DNA from: Idiomarina sp. MD25a
GTDB lineage: Bacteria; Pseudomonadota; Gammaproteobacteria; Enterobacterales; Alteromonadaceae
Direction: 5' to 3'
NCBI RefSeq assembly: GCF_001870515.1
Contig: NZ_MDGT01000002.1
Location: 186,066 to 250,065 of the forward strand
DNA: 64,000 nt
The position numbers and the translations under genes are program-made. Below are positions 10,050 through 19,871 of this stretch, piece by piece (the stretch's first letter is position 1; the number at the start of each line of letters is the position of its first letter). The notes under the pieces were generated by a model. The model was not told the DNA's origin. It saw only the letters and a program-made list of their open reading frames with translations, and did no database searches.

Positions 10050-10616
10050 ATGATTTGTGGAGTAGATGAAGCGGGGCGTGGCCCAATCGCGGGACCTGTT
10101 GTAGCCGCTGCTGTTATTTTGGACCCTGAGCAGCCGATTGAGGGACTCAATGACTCTAAGAAGTTGAGTGCAAAAAAGCGCGAGCGCTTGAGTGAAGAGA
10201 TAAAAGCAAAAGCGCTTTACTGGAGTATTGCGCAAAGTGATGTCGACGAAATTGACCAACTCAATATTCTGTGGGCGTCAATGCTGGCGATGAAGCGTGC
10301 AGTGGAAGCGCTGCCAGAAGCTCCGACTGAGGTGCTCGTGGATGGCAATCGTGTACCCGATCTCGTCGTGCCAGCACGCGCTGTCGTAGGCGGTGACGCC
10401 AGTGAACCGACCATCGCTGCGGCATCGATACTCGCCAAAGTCGAGCGGGATCGACAAATGCTGGAGTGGCACCAAACCTACCCACAGTATGAGTTCGATC
10501 GCCATAAAGCCTACGGCACCGCGCGTCACCTTGAATTACTGAAGCTACATGGGCCGTGTGTCATTCATCGACGCAGTTTTAGACCGGTACGTGAAGCCCT
10601 CAACGCTTGTGATTAA
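10050..10616 (+). CDS. rnhB: Ribonuclease HII
   Basis: Cytosolic nuclease that cuts the RNA strand of RNA-DNA hybrids and initiates ribonucleotide excision repair. The catalytic pair Asp6-Glu7 lies in [20 protein letters not shown] follows near residue 36, the third Asp is in VLVDGN, and the [10 protein letters not shown] segment is diagnostic. The length of 188 residues is typical. In enterobacteria rnhB sits after lpxB; here it stands between abgT and an oxygenase gene, so the lpx context is lost. The start was chosen by the conserved N-terminus; the upstream ribosome site (GTAGAGA) is weak. Confidence 0.94.
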   Translation: MICGVDEAGRGPIAGPVVAAAVILDPEQPIEGLNDSKKLSAKKRERLSEEIKAKALYWSIAQSDVDEIDQLNILWASMLAMKRAVEALPEAPTEVLVDGNRVPDLVVPARAVVGGDASEPTIAAASILAKVERDRQMLEWHQTYPQYEFDRHKAYGTARHLELLKLHGPCVIHRRSFRPVREALNACD

Positions 10617-10682
10617 AGCGGTTTCTTTTTAAACTATACAGCCTTTTGTTTTGCTGTTTTTCGACAATTTACGGATGTACCC

Positions 10683-11627
10683 ATGCAATCAACTAATCAC
10701 TCGATTCCCCACGTGGATATGCGTCGTTACGACGAAGATTTTCAAGCATTTACCAAGGATGTCGGTAACGGCTATGAAGAATATGGATTTATTGCGCTGA
10801 CAAATCATGGTGTTGATACACAGTTGATTGAACGAGCTCTGGATACTTGCCGTGAGCTATTCGCACTGCCCGAAGACGTGAAAATGAAATATCACCGTCC
10901 TGGAGAAGGTGGTGCACGGGGTTATACGCCGTTTGGTACTGAGATTGCAAAAGATGCAAAACATGTCGATTTAAAAGAGTTCTGGCATGTGGGACGTGAG
11001 CTCGAAGGCGAGCCGCCGTATCCACAGTTGCTGCCCAACGTGTGGCCCGAGGAACTGCCAGAGTTTAAGCGCGATATGACCTTGATCTATCAAGAACTTG
11101 ATAAACTAGGCAACAAGGTATTAGATGCGTTGGCGGTGTTTTTAGACCAGCCGCGAGATTTCTTCCGCGACAAAGTCAACTTGGGTAATTCAATCCTACG
11201 TCCGCTGCATTACCCACCGATTATCGATGAAGGGACACAGTCGGTGCGCGCCGGCGCGCATGAGGATATCAATGTACTGACGCTGTTGGTGGGCTCGCGT
11301 GAACCTGGGCTTGAAGTATTGGCGAAGGACGGTACTTGGGTGCCGGTCACCATTATTGAAGGTGCTATTATTTGTAACGTGGGTGATATGCTGCAACGAC
11401 TCACTAACCACCAGTTGCCGTCAACAACTCACCGCGTGGTGAACCCTCCGATGCCTTACAGCGCTAAATCGCGTTATTCGATTCCATTCTTTTTGCATTT
11501 TAATCCAGATGTGATGATTACACCGTTGGAATCATGTATTTCTGAAGAAAATCCACAAAAAGATGAACCTATTACCGCTGATGACTATCTGATGGAACGG
11601 TTACGCGAAATAGGTTTGGTAAAATGA
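10683..11627 (+). CDS. 2-oxoglutarate/Fe(II)-dependent oxygenase, isopenicillin N synthase family
   Basis: A 314-residue double-stranded beta-helix enzyme. The N-terminal DIOX_N part contains the YGFIALTNHGVD motif; the core supplies the iron triad His193-x-Asp195 (AHEDINVLTLL) and His250 (STTHRVVN), and Arg264-x-Ser266 (RYSIPFF) is the 2-oxoglutarate carboxylate clamp. All catalytic residues are present. The substrate is unknown; bacterial homologues are poorly characterised and the name reflects fold, not penicillin synthesis. The TGA overlaps the start of the nucleotidase gene (ATGA), pointing to coupled translation of the two. Confidence 0.88.
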   Translation: MQSTNHSIPHVDMRRYDEDFQAFTKDVGNGYEEYGFIALTNHGVDTQLIERALDTCRELFALPEDVKMKYHRPGEGGARGYTPFGTEIAKDAKHVDLKEFWHVGRELEGEPPYPQLLPNVWPEELPEFKRDMTLIYQELDKLGNKVLDALAVFLDQPRDFFRDKVNLGNSILRPLHYPPIIDEGTQSVRAGAHEDINVLTLLVGSREPGLEVLAKDGTWVPVTIIEGAIICNVGDMLQRLTNHQLPSTTHRVVNPPMPYSAKSRYSIPFFLHFNPDVMITPLESCISEENPQKDEPITADDYLMERLREIGLVK

Positions 11628-13399
11628 AACAGGTTGTAATTTCGTCGCTGGCACTCACCTTGTTGGGTGCTTGCGCTTCTACGCCGCAACAACCCGCGGC
11701 GCCGAAGCCTTTTGAATTGACTATCGCACATATCAACGATCATCACTCGCACCTGGCTCCGAGCGAATTAACCTTTGATTGGGCAGGGCAGGCGTGGCAA
11801 GTCGAAGCGGGTGGCTTCCCGCGTATGACGGCGATGATTGACCAGATTAGACAGAACAATCAAAACGTCCTGACATTACATGCGGGCGATGCAATTACCG
11901 GTAGCGTGTTTTTCAAACGCTTGGGCAGCGCCGCCGATGCGCGCTTTATGAACGATACGTGCTTTGATGCGTTCACCATTGGTAATCATGAATTTGATAC
12001 CGGGGATGCTGGATTAAAAACCTTTTTAGATCAGCTTGGAACGACGCGCTGTAATACCGCGAAGTTGTCCGCCAATATTGAACCCGAAACTGGTGTTTCG
12101 CCGTTAACACCGCAAACGGCAACGGATTCTTTTCAGCCTTATACGATTATTCAGCGTGATGGGCAGTCGCTTGGACTGGTCGGTTTAACGATCGCCCAGC
12201 GCACCATGCAAACCTCGCACCCGGATAAAACCACACGGTTAACCGATGAATTAGCCGCTGCTCAGCGCACCGTTGCGGAACTGCAGGCGCAGGGTATTGA
12301 AAAGATTATTCTATTAACGCATGTGCAATACCAAAATGATATCGACTTCGCGGGCAAGTTGCCGGGCGTGGATGTTATTATTGGTGGTGACTCGCACACC
12401 TTGCTCGGGGATTTTAGCGCGTTCGGTATCGATGCCGACGGCGCTTATCCAACGCAGGTGACCAACGCGGAAGGCGATCCGGTTTGTATCGCGCATGCGT
12501 ATAAATACAGCCAAGTAGTCGGTGAGTTACACGTCACCTTTGATGGTGATCGGGTGGCAAGTTGCTCGGGGCGTCCGCACTATTTGATTGGCTCTGATGT
12601 ACAGCCCAAGGCGGGCGCAGTAACGACCGTACAGCCGGTACTTGATGCGTTGGACCAATCGGGCGTTTTTACGCGCATAGAACCCGATACACAGCAGCAA
12701 GCGTGGTTGGATACGTACCAACAACAGATTGACGCGTTTGCAAATGAAGTCTTAGCTAAGGTGCCACAGCGCATTTGTACGCAACCCATTGGCACACCAC
12801 GTCGTGCCGAGTGTGGGCAACAACAAAGTTCAGGCTTGCAACGTTTAATTGCCGAATCTTTTTTAGCCGCAGCGCCCGACGCTGACTTTGCGATTCAAAA
12901 CGGTGATGGGTCACGTGGCGATATCGAGCCAGGTACCTTTACCGTAGGTGATGCATATAAGTTATTACCGTACGGCAATACGTTGATGACGATCGAGATC
13001 AGTGGTTCTGAGTTAAAGCAAGTCTTGGAAGAGGCTCTGAATTTTGCCGTAACGGGTGACGATAATATCGGTGCCTATCCTTACGGTGCGAACATTCAGT
13101 ACTCAATTAACTTACAGCAAGGCTTTGGCGACCGTATTTCCGACATCAAAGTGTGGGATGACGAGCAGCAAACTTGGAAAGCCGTACGACCACGGGATAC
13201 CTATCGCGTGGTGACTAATAGTTACATTGCTGGTGGACAAAGTGGCTATAAAACCTTTTTAACTTTGTCTGACCGAGGTCGAGCCCACAATACCGGTATC
13301 GACTATGCACAAGCCTTCGCCGACTATGTGCGCCAATTTGATCAACTCAAGCGACCAACACAGTTTGCTACGCAGGAGTTTGTACCCGCAAAAGAATAG
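11624..13399 (+). CDS. Lipoprotein 5'-nucleotidase / UshA-type metallophosphatase
   Basis: Periplasm-facing hydrolase of 591 residues. The N-terminus is a lipoprotein signal with lipobox LLGAC (Cys near residue 17). The metallophosphatase domain shows the first metal motif HINDHHSHL, then HAGDAITGS, TIGNHEFDTGDAG and GGDSHTLLG; the C-terminal 5'-nucleotidase domain has the IQNGDGSRGDIEPG and YGNTL motifs that bind the nucleoside. It probably liberates phosphate or nucleosides from external nucleotides, possibly including NAD or UDP-sugars as in UshA and NadN. The start overlaps the oxygenase stop. The nearby MFS gene follows after ten bases, suggesting a three-gene transcript. Confidence 0.9.
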   Translation: MKQVVISSLALTLLGACASTPQQPAAPKPFELTIAHINDHHSHLAPSELTFDWAGQAWQVEAGGFPRMTAMIDQIRQNNQNVLTLHAGDAITGSVFFKRLGSAADARFMNDTCFDAFTIGNHEFDTGDAGLKTFLDQLGTTRCNTAKLSANIEPETGVSPLTPQTATDSFQPYTIIQRDGQSLGLVGLTIAQRTMQTSHPDKTTRLTDELAAAQRTVAELQAQGIEKIILLTHVQYQNDIDFAGKLPGVDVIIGGDSHTLLGDFSAFGIDADGAYPTQVTNAEGDPVCIAHAYKYSQVVGELHVTFDGDRVASCSGRPHYLIGSDVQPKAGAVTTVQPVLDALDQSGVFTRIEPDTQQQAWLDTYQQQIDAFANEVLAKVPQRICTQPIGTPRRAECGQQQSSGLQRLIAESFLAAAPDADFAIQNGDGSRGDIEPGTFTVGDAYKLLPYGNTLMTIEISGSELKQVLEEALNFAVTGDDNIGAYPYGANIQYSINLQQGFGDRISDIKVWDDEQQTWKAVRPRDTYRVVTNSYIAGGQSGYKTFLTLSDRGRAHNTGIDYAQAFADYVRQFDQLKRPTQFATQEFVPAKE

Positions 13400-13409
13400 G
13401 AGTGAACAC

Positions 13410-14630
13410 ATGAGTGGAACGCAGCGCGATTCCTTTACCGTATCTGATTCAGCACGTTTCGATTTTGTAGTTATTATTCTTGCGTTGCTGACAGCTTTCG
13501 CGCCGCTTTCCATCGACATGTATTTGCCGGCATTTACGGCAATTGCGGCAGACTATCAAACCGATACACATCGCGTTGAGCTCTCGCTCAGCGCGTTCTT
13601 TTTTGGCTTGTTCATTGGTCAGTTACTCTACGGCACCGCGACCGATAAATTTGGTCGTAAAAAGCCGCTGTATATTGGCCTCGCTATCTACGTTGTGACG
13701 TCCATTGCCTGTGCTTGGGCGCCTGACATCGAATGGTTAATCGTGCTGCGCTTTTTCCAAGCGATTGGCGCCTGTGCGGGGATTGTCATTGCCCGTGCTG
13801 TGGTGCGAGATCTCTACACACCGCAGGCTTCTGCGCGCGTGTTTTCCTTTTTGATTTTGGTGATGGGTGTGGCGCCTATTTTGGCACCACTGTTTGGTAA
13901 CTATGTAACCGAATGGTTTGGTTGGCGAGCCATTTTTTGGATTGTCAGCGTGCTCGGCGTTGCTTGCGCCTTTGTTATTCATCTCGTATTGCCTGAAACC
14001 CGCGGGCGTCGCTATGACGTGCGTATGCGACATAGCGGCCGAACCTATTGGGACGTATTAAAAGATCGCAGTTTTCTGCGCTATTCACTGACAGGTGGCA
14101 TCGCACAAGCAGGCTTGTTTGCTTACATCACAGGCTCTCCATTGATGTTCATCGAGCTGTTTGACTTTACACCATCAGCTTATAGCTGGCTGTTTGGCGC
14201 AAATGCGGTGGGTATCATCGGTTTTTCGCAGCTTAACGGATGGCTGTTAAAGTATTACCCGGCACGTAAAATTCTTAACGTATCTTTGCCTATTTTAGCG
14301 GTCGTTTCAGTGGGGATGGCGGTTGCTGCCTATGTAAAAGCACCGGTATGGGGCATTTTAGTGCCGTTATTCGCCTACATCTCCACGCTGGGCCTTGTTT
14401 TCCCCAATGCCATGGCAGGGGCACTGGCTAATCAACAAGAGCGTGCAGGCTCTGCCTCAGCGGTGACGGGGAGTTTACAGTTTTTAATTGCAGGCTTAGT
14501 TTCTATGGGCGTTAACTCAGTTAGCGGCTTAACCGACTATGCGATGGCATGGGTAATTGGCTCTACTGGCATTATTGCTGTCGTTACGTACCGGTTGATG
14601 CGTTACGAAGAGCCGGAGTCAGCGGCCTAA
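13410..14630 (+). CDS. Bcr/CflA-family multidrug MFS transporter
   Basis: Inner-membrane exporter of 406 residues with twelve predicted helices. The Bcr/CflA signature is clear: the first helix ends with APLSIDMYLPAF, the loop 2-3 motif is GTATDKFGRKKPL, and helix 5 carries the MGVAPILAPLFG antiporter-like motif. The family exports bicyclomycin, chloramphenicol or other drugs in exchange for protons; the substrate here is unknown. I start at the ATG at 13410, which has AGGAG 8 bases upstream; an in-frame upstream start at 13305 would overlap the nucleotidase by 95 bases and is unlikely. Confidence 0.9.
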   Translation: MSGTQRDSFTVSDSARFDFVVIILALLTAFAPLSIDMYLPAFTAIAADYQTDTHRVELSLSAFFFGLFIGQLLYGTATDKFGRKKPLYIGLAIYVVTSIACAWAPDIEWLIVLRFFQAIGACAGIVIARAVVRDLYTPQASARVFSFLILVMGVAPILAPLFGNYVTEWFGWRAIFWIVSVLGVACAFVIHLVLPETRGRRYDVRMRHSGRTYWDVLKDRSFLRYSLTGGIAQAGLFAYITGSPLMFIELFDFTPSAYSWLFGANAVGIIGFSQLNGWLLKYYPARKILNVSLPILAVVSVGMAVAAYVKAPVWGILVPLFAYISTLGLVFPNAMAGALANQQERAGSASAVTGSLQFLIAGLVSMGVNSVSGLTDYAMAWVIGSTGIIAVVTYRLMRYEEPESAA

Positions 14631-14646
14631 TCGTGATTAAGGGCAT

Positions 14647-14676
14647 AAAAAAAGGCGCTCAATTGAGCGCCTTTTT
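14647..14676. terminator. Bidirectional terminator between the MFS gene and fadE
   Basis: A run of seven A, then GGCGCTCAATTGAGCGCC (a perfect palindrome), then five T. It serves both convergent genes. Confidence 0.9.
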
Positions 14677-14703
14677 ACGAGCAAGGAACCGGTGAGTCTC
14701 TGC

Positions 14704-17166
14704 TTAAGCAGCTTCACCTTGTTTCTTATCCGTCAGGTTTTTCAATGCGTAATCAAACGCTGCCTGACCTGCCAACAAGTCTGCTGGGTCAAAGTCATCT
14801 ACGTTAATGGTGCGCAATCGACCTTCCTCAGTGCGCTTCATTAACTCAGCTTCTTCCTCGTTAATTACGCCTAACTCAAGGCCGCGCTCTGCCAGTGCGT
14901 CGAGCTGGGTAAAGCTAAAGCGTTCGCCAGCGGCTTTACAGATCTTCGCGTGCAATGGCTCGCACTTAATCATATTGACTAAGGTTTCTTCTAAGAACCC
15001 AAAGTGACCTTCGGGGCTCAAGAACTGACCTTCACCTAAACGGGTGCGCACGTCGTTTGGCTCCATCAGGATGCGTGCCACTTTATGATCGGCTTTATCG
15101 CTTGGACGATGTGCAATACGACCGAATGGGAACATGACAGCGCGCATCGCAGTACCCACGCCACCCATGTTACGCAACAATTCGATTTGCGCTTCTTGTA
15201 GCTTATACAAGGTATCTTGCATCGCCCAATGCATGAGTGGTAAATCGTCTTTTAAGCGACCTTGGTCATGGAAGCGTTTCAGTACTGCAGAGCCAATGAA
15301 CAAGTAACTCAGCATGTCACCTAAACGTGCAGAGATACGCTCTTTACGTTTTAGGTTACCGCCGTACATACCCATTGCAACGTCCGACAACAAGGCTAAG
15401 TTAGCGCTGAAGCGGTTCATTTGCTGATAGTACTGCTTGCTTGAGTCGCTCGCGGGCACTGAGCTTAAGCGGTGACCGCCAAAGCCGTAGAATAATGAAC
15501 GGACAAAGTTGCTTGCGGCAAAGCCAATGTGACCAAACAGCGCTTTATCAAATTTGTTTAACGCTTCTGGACCGCTTTCAGCTGATGCGTTCATTTCCTC
15601 AAGGACATAAGGATGGCAACGGATTGCGCCCTGACCATAAATCATCATGCTACGGGTAAGAATGTTGGCGCCTTCCACGGTAATCGCAACAGGCACACCT
15701 TGATAGCCACGACCTAAGTAGTTGTTAGGACCTAAGCAGATACCTTTACCGCCGTGGATATCCATGGCGTCATCCATACACGCGCGTAGCTTCTCTGTCA
15801 TGTGGTATTTTGCGATAGCCGAGATAACCGACGGTTTTTCACCTAAATCGATACCTGCAGTCGCAAGCGTGGTTACTGAATCCATCAAGTAGGCGTTACC
15901 ACCAATGCGTGCCATCGGCTCTTCAACACCTTCCATTTTACCGATAGGCAGTTTGAACTGACGACGAATGCGTGAGTATGCACCGGTTGCCAGTGCCATT
16001 TGTTTAATACCACCGGCACTGTTCGAAGGTAGAGTAATACAACGACCCACGGACAAACACTCAACCAGCATACGCCAGCCTTTACCTGCGTTTTTCGCGC
16101 CACCGATGATGTAATCAAGCGGTACGAATACGTCGGTGCCGCGAATCGGACCGTTTTGGAACGGCACGTTAAGCGGGAAGTGGCGACGACCGATTTCAAC
16201 ACCATCCGTGTCACGTGGAATCAATGCACAGGTAATGCCGAGTTCTTTCTTGTCGCCCAGTAAACCGTCTGGATCGTACATTTTAAAGGCAAGACCGATC
16301 ACAGTCGCAACAGGCGCAAGGGTGATATAGCGTTTGTTGAAGTTGAGCTTAATACCGACGATTTCTTCGCCGTTCCACTCACCTTTACAAATAACACCTG
16401 AGTCAGGAATCGCACCGGCATCAGAACCCGCTTCAGGACTGGTCAAGCCAAAGCATGGGATCTCGTCGCCTTTAGCAAGGCGTGGCAAGTAATGATCTTG
16501 CTGTTCTTTAGTACCATAGTGCTGCAACAATTCGCCTGGACCTAATGAGTTAGGTACACCCACGGTTGATGCCAATACCGTACTGACGCCAGCTAGTTTC
16601 TGTAAAACGCGTGACTGCGCATACGCAGAAAACTCAAGACCACCGTATTCTTTCTTGATGATCATGGCAAAGAACTTGTTGTCTTTCAGGTACTGCCACA
16701 CATGCTCAGGCATGTCAGTCAGCTCATGCGTGACCTGCCAGTCGTCGAGCATTTTGCAGACTTCTTCACAAGGGCCGTCCAAAAACGCCTTCTCTTCTGC
16801 GCTTAACTCAGCCTTTGGAATGTTGTGTAGCTTGCTCCAATCAGGGTCACCACCAAATACTTCGCCTTCCCACCAAACGGTACCTGCTTCAAGCGCATCA
16901 CGCTCAGTGTCTGACATTTCTGGCATTACTTTGCGAAATGCCGTTAGAATAGGCTTAGTAAGTAAGCTCTGACGGATTGATGTAATATTCAAAGGCACCA
17001 AAATAACGGCAAGAATGACCCAAAGTACAGGGCCAACAATGCCGGCTATGCTGCCAACCGCAAACATCGCCACAAGGCCTGCGCTGAAGGCAACCAAGCT
17101 GGCGCGTTTGTAAGTTAATACACCGGCAACCAAGAGGGTTGCGATGATCCAAAGTGCGACACTCAT
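14704..17166 (-). CDS. fadE: Acyl-CoA dehydrogenase FadE
   Basis: FAD enzyme for the first step of fatty-acid beta-oxidation. About 820 residues, as in E. coli FadE (814) and unlike the usual 380-residue acyl-CoA dehydrogenases. Two to three N-terminal hydrophobic helices (about 1-60) are followed by the dehydrogenase body, with [20 protein letters not shown] in the substrate/FAD-binding part and [22 protein letters not shown] further on, then a C-terminal DUF1974-type extension. I moved the start from the GTG at 17175 to the ATG at 17166, which has GGAG 8 bases upstream. A FadR-like operator lies in the leader. Convergent with the MFS gene across a shared terminator. Confidence 0.94.
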   Translation of the reverse strand: MSVALWIIATLLVAGVLTYKRASLVAFSAGLVAMFAVGSIAGIVGPVLWVILAVILVPLNITSIRQSLLTKPILTAFRKVMPEMSDTERDALEAGTVWWEGEVFGGDPDWSKLHNIPKAELSAEEKAFLDGPCEEVCKMLDDWQVTHELTDMPEHVWQYLKDNKFFAMIIKKEYGGLEFSAYAQSRVLQKLAGVSTVLASTVGVPNSLGPGELLQHYGTKEQQDHYLPRLAKGDEIPCFGLTSPEAGSDAGAIPDSGVICKGEWNGEEIVGIKLNFNKRYITLAPVATVIGLAFKMYDPDGLLGDKKELGITCALIPRDTDGVEIGRRHFPLNVPFQNGPIRGTDVFVPLDYIIGGAKNAGKGWRMLVECLSVGRCITLPSNSAGGIKQMALATGAYSRIRRQFKLPIGKMEGVEEPMARIGGNAYLMDSVTTLATAGIDLGEKPSVISAIAKYHMTEKLRACMDDAMDIHGGKGICLGPNNYLGRGYQGVPVAITVEGANILTRSMMIYGQGAIRCHPYVLEEMNASAESGPEALNKFDKALFGHIGFAASNFVRSLFYGFGGHRLSSVPASDSSKQYYQQMNRFSANLALLSDVAMGMYGGNLKRKERISARLGDMLSYLFIGSAVLKRFHDQGRLKDDLPLMHWAMQDTLYKLQEAQIELLRNMGGVGTAMRAVMFPFGRIAHRPSDKADHKVARILMEPNDVRTRLGEGQFLSPEGHFGFLEETLVNMIKCEPLHAKICKAAGERFSFTQLDALAERGLELGVINEEEAELMKRTEEGRLRTINVDDFDPADLLAGQAAFDYALKNLTDKKQGEAA

Positions 17167-17182
17167 ATAAATCACTCCAAGT

Positions 17183-17199
17183 TAGAGGTCTGACCAGTA
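17183..17199. promoter_or_regulatory. FadR-like operator in fadE leader
   Basis: The 17-mer with core GGTCTGACCAGT matches 13 of 17 positions of the FadR consensus AACTGGTCNGACCAGTT as I remember it. It lies 17 bases before the fadE ATG, where FadR would block transcription until acyl-CoA releases it. fadR itself is not in the window. Confidence 0.65.
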
Positions 17200-17340
17200 A
17201 TATGTGCAAATTAGATCAGACGGCTATGTTTTTCAAGAAAAATTTGAACACCTGTTTGAATCTTTTGTCATAGAGTGTACAGGCAAGCTGCCAGTAGGGC
17301 GGTTATATAGATACGGAGTTAGTGTAAAAAGGAGTCTCCG

Positions 17341-18075
17341 ATGGCGAAAAAATTAGTGACCGCAATGGTATTAGCCACTGCATCGTGTGCCAGTATGGCA
17401 GTTTGGGCAGAGCCCGTCGAGCTTGCGCCTTATAAGGCAGAATACAGCATCACACGGGGTGGAAGCGACTATGGAGACGGACAGCGCTATTTAAGCCAAA
17501 CTAACGCGGGCGAGTGGCAGTTGTACGGTCATACCGATATTTCGTGGTTTATACTATCCGATGAGCGCACGACGGAATCGGTGTTCCGTGTGAATGATGA
17601 ACAAGGCTTTATTCCAGTCGACTTCCAATATAAGCGCGAGGGCACAGGCTCAGATCGATCGTTTCATGCCAGCTTCGATGCCGAAACCCATCAAGCAGTG
17701 AATGTGGAATCCGGTAAGCCAATAGACATCAACTGGCAGGGTGCATTATACGATGAAGGTTCGGTTGCCGAGAAGCTCCGTTTAGATGTTGCCGCTGAAC
17801 GTGAACCGCTTAGCTATGCAGTAATTGATGAAGAGGGCCATAGTAAAACGTATCGCTTTCAACGGATTGGTGAAGAGACTATTAGCACGCCTTATGGCCA
17901 GTTGGACACCATTAAAGTTGAACGTGTGCGGGATAATAAAAAGCGCGAGACCTATTATTGGTTCGCGCCTGAAATGAACTACTTGCTGGTGCAATTGCAG
18001 CAGTTTAAAGAAGGTGACGAGCAAGCCACGATGGCATTAACCGGCGTGACTTATCCGAAGTTGAGCGAGGATTAA
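17341..18075 (+). CDS. DUF3108-family periplasmic protein
   Basis: A 244-residue exported protein: the N-terminus is Lys-rich followed by a hydrophobic stretch and a likely signal-peptidase site at VWAEP (about residue 24). The remainder is beta-rich with features of DUF3108, including YKAEYSITRGG at the start and the late ERVRDNKKRETYYWFAPEMNYLLVQL block. Function is unknown; the family resembles lipoprotein-carrier-like beta barrels. In many gammaproteobacteria it neighbours purN, as here. The gene ends in a 22-bp palindrome shared with the convergent purN stop. Confidence 0.85.
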   Translation: MAKKLVTAMVLATASCASMAVWAEPVELAPYKAEYSITRGGSDYGDGQRYLSQTNAGEWQLYGHTDISWFILSDERTTESVFRVNDEQGFIPVDFQYKREGTGSDRSFHASFDAETHQAVNVESGKPIDINWQGALYDEGSVAEKLRLDVAAEREPLSYAVIDEEGHSKTYRFQRIGEETISTPYGQLDTIKVERVRDNKKRETYYWFAPEMNYLLVQLQQFKEGDEQATMALTGVTYPKLSED

Positions 18076-18084
18076 TCCTCGCTC
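18063..18084. repeat. 22-bp perfect palindrome spanning two convergent stop codons
   Basis: Bases 18063-18084 equal their own reverse complement. The palindrome covers both overlapping TAA stop codons, so both proteins end in Ser-Glu-Asp. It may act as a hairpin terminator, but no T run follows on either side. Confidence 0.85.
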
Positions 18085-18713
18085 GCGTAACCGTGCGGCC
18101 CGAGCGGCTGGTTATCGAGTTCAACGCCTTGTGCACCGAGTACAAGGCGGTCATCACAAAACCATTTGACCACTAACGGGTAAATACGGTGCTCCTGCTC
18201 GTGCACGCGCGCCTGCAAGTCATCGGCCGTGTCACCCTCAAAGACTGGTACTTTTGCCTGAAGTATCACCGGGCCGCCATCAAGCTCTTCAGTGACGAAG
18301 TGAACACTAACACCGTGCTCCTTATCGCCGGCATCTAATGCGCGTTGATGAGTATTGACGCCTTTGTACTTAGGTAATAAAGAGGGATGAATATTCAACA
18401 TGCGACCGGCAAAGTGACGAGTGAACTCCGCGGTCAAAATACGCATGAAGCCCGCTAAGATCACCAAGTCGGGTTGATAAGTATCAATTAACGCCTGTAA
18501 CTCGGCATCGTATGCTTCACGGCTATCAAACGTCTTATGCGATAACGCATGGGTCGCGATATCGCGTTCAGCGGCTTTTTCGAGACCTTTGGCGGTGTCT
18601 TTGTTAGCGATAACGGCGACAACTTCGCCGTTAATTTGTTGTTTTTCGCAAGCATCTACGATGGCTTGCATGTTCGAGCCGGTGCCCGAAATCAGCACTA
18701 CAATACGTTTCAT
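18072..18713 (-). CDS. purN: Phosphoribosylglycinamide formyltransferase 1
   Basis: Transfers the formyl group from 10-formyl-THF to GAR, the third step of purine synthesis. The 213-residue protein shows the nucleotide-binding start VVLISGTGSNMQAI, the catalytic NIHPSLLPKYKG block (Asn and His) and the Asp-containing SVHFVTEELDGG segment. It is the second gene of a purM-purN pair, ten bases after purM, the arrangement known from E. coli. Convergent 4-base overlap with the DUF3108 gene. Confidence 0.95.
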   Translation of the reverse strand: MKRIVVLISGTGSNMQAIVDACEKQQINGEVVAVIANKDTAKGLEKAAERDIATHALSHKTFDSREAYDAELQALIDTYQPDLVILAGFMRILTAEFTRHFAGRMLNIHPSLLPKYKGVNTHQRALDAGDKEHGVSVHFVTEELDGGPVILQAKVPVFEGDTADDLQARVHEQEHRIYPLVVKWFCDDRLVLGAQGVELDNQPLGPHGYASED

Positions 18714-18723
18714 GAGCCGTCCA

Positions 18724-19779
18724 CTAGCGGGTTTCGTCAGCTAAAATCTCAACTTGCTCGTCATTTTCGGCGGCATCTGCGATACGCCCAATCACCCAAG
18801 CATCTTCGCCAAGCTGGTTAAGTAGTTCAACAGCACGCTCTGCTTCAGCGTGTGGTACCGCGATGACCATGCCCACACCGCAGTTGAAGGTGCGGTACAT
18901 TTCGCGCATGCTGACATTGCCGTTTTCTTTTAACCAGTCAAAGATCACCGGCCATTCCCAGCTGTTACCATCGATAACGGCTTTAGCGCCTTTTGGCAGT
19001 ACGCGTGGAATATTTTCCCAGAAACCACCCCCGGTGATATGCGACAACGCGTGTACAGGCACTTGCTTAATCAGTTCTAACACTGACTTCACGTAAATGC
19101 GTGTCGGCTCGAGTAAGTGTTCAGCGAGCGTACGGTTCTCGAGGTGTGATTCCAAATCTGCTTCGCTGACTTCAATAATCTTGCGGATTAATGAATAGCC
19201 ATTGGAGTGAGGACCGCTTGAAGCCAGAGCAATCAGCGCATCACCCTCGGCGACTTTAGTGCCGTCGATGATGTCATCCTTTTCGACAACACCCACACAG
19301 AAACCCGCTAAATCAAAATCACCATGCTCATACATGCCAGGCATTTCTGCCGTTTCGCCGCCAATCAATGCACAACCTGACTGCTCGCAACCATCGCCAA
19401 TACCAGTCACCACGTCCGCAGCCACATCAACGTCGAGTTTTCCAGTTGCATAATAGTCGAGGAAGAACAGCGGCTCAGCACCCTGTACAATGAGGTCGTT
19501 GACACACATCGCGACCAGGTCAATGCCCACGCCGCGGTGTTGTTTTAAATCAATTGCTAAGCGCAGCTTAGTGCCCACGCCATCGGTACCTGAAACTAAT
19601 ACCGGCTTTTTGTAGCCTTCAGGAATCTCGCACAATGCACCGAAACCACCAATATTGCCCATCACTTCGGGGCGGCTGGTCCGTTTGGTGACACCTTTAA
19701 TACGATCAACAAGCGCGTTGCCAGCGTCGATATCAACGCCTGCGTCTTTGTAGCTTAAAGAGGGTTTGTTGTTACTCAC
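18724..19779 (-). CDS. purM: Phosphoribosylformylglycinamidine cyclo-ligase (AIR synthetase)
   Basis: ATP-dependent cyclisation of FGAM to AIR in purine synthesis. The 351 residues match the family. Visible hallmarks are the N-terminal [16 protein letters not shown], the glycine-rich [17 protein letters not shown]-binding motif, [11 protein letters not shown], and [15 protein letters not shown]. First gene of purM-purN. The upstream 92 bases contain a terminator for trkH and an A/T-rich promoter region; an exact PurR operator was not found. Confidence 0.96.
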   Translation of the reverse strand: MSNNKPSLSYKDAGVDIDAGNALVDRIKGVTKRTSRPEVMGNIGGFGALCEIPEGYKKPVLVSGTDGVGTKLRLAIDLKQHRGVGIDLVAMCVNDLIVQGAEPLFFLDYYATGKLDVDVAADVVTGIGDGCEQSGCALIGGETAEMPGMYEHGDFDLAGFCVGVVEKDDIIDGTKVAEGDALIALASSGPHSNGYSLIRKIIEVSEADLESHLENRTLAEHLLEPTRIYVKSVLELIKQVPVHALSHITGGGFWENIPRVLPKGAKAVIDGNSWEWPVIFDWLKENGNVSMREMYRTFNCGVGMVIAVPHAEAERAVELLNQLGEDAWVIGRIADAAENDEQVEILADETR

Positions 19780-19824
19780 GAGCAGTTCCTAAGCGGCAAA
19801 AAATTTGCGCGCAAGTTTAGCACG

Positions 19825-19861
19825 AAAAACCACCGAATAGGTACTCCCAATCGGCGGTTTT
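19825..19861 (-). terminator. Intrinsic terminator after trkH (minus strand)
   Basis: Read on the minus strand, AACCGCCGA pairs with TCGGTGGTT (one G-T pair) around a 14-base loop and is followed by five T. It separates trkH from the codirectional purMN. Confidence 0.75.
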
Positions 19862-19871
19862 ACGCGGAAAA

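Noticed and set aside
19797-19815. Possible PurR operator upstream of purM (GCAAAAAATTTGC)
   Set aside because: The two half-sites are one base further apart than in the PurR consensus GCAAACGTTTGC, so I do not call it.
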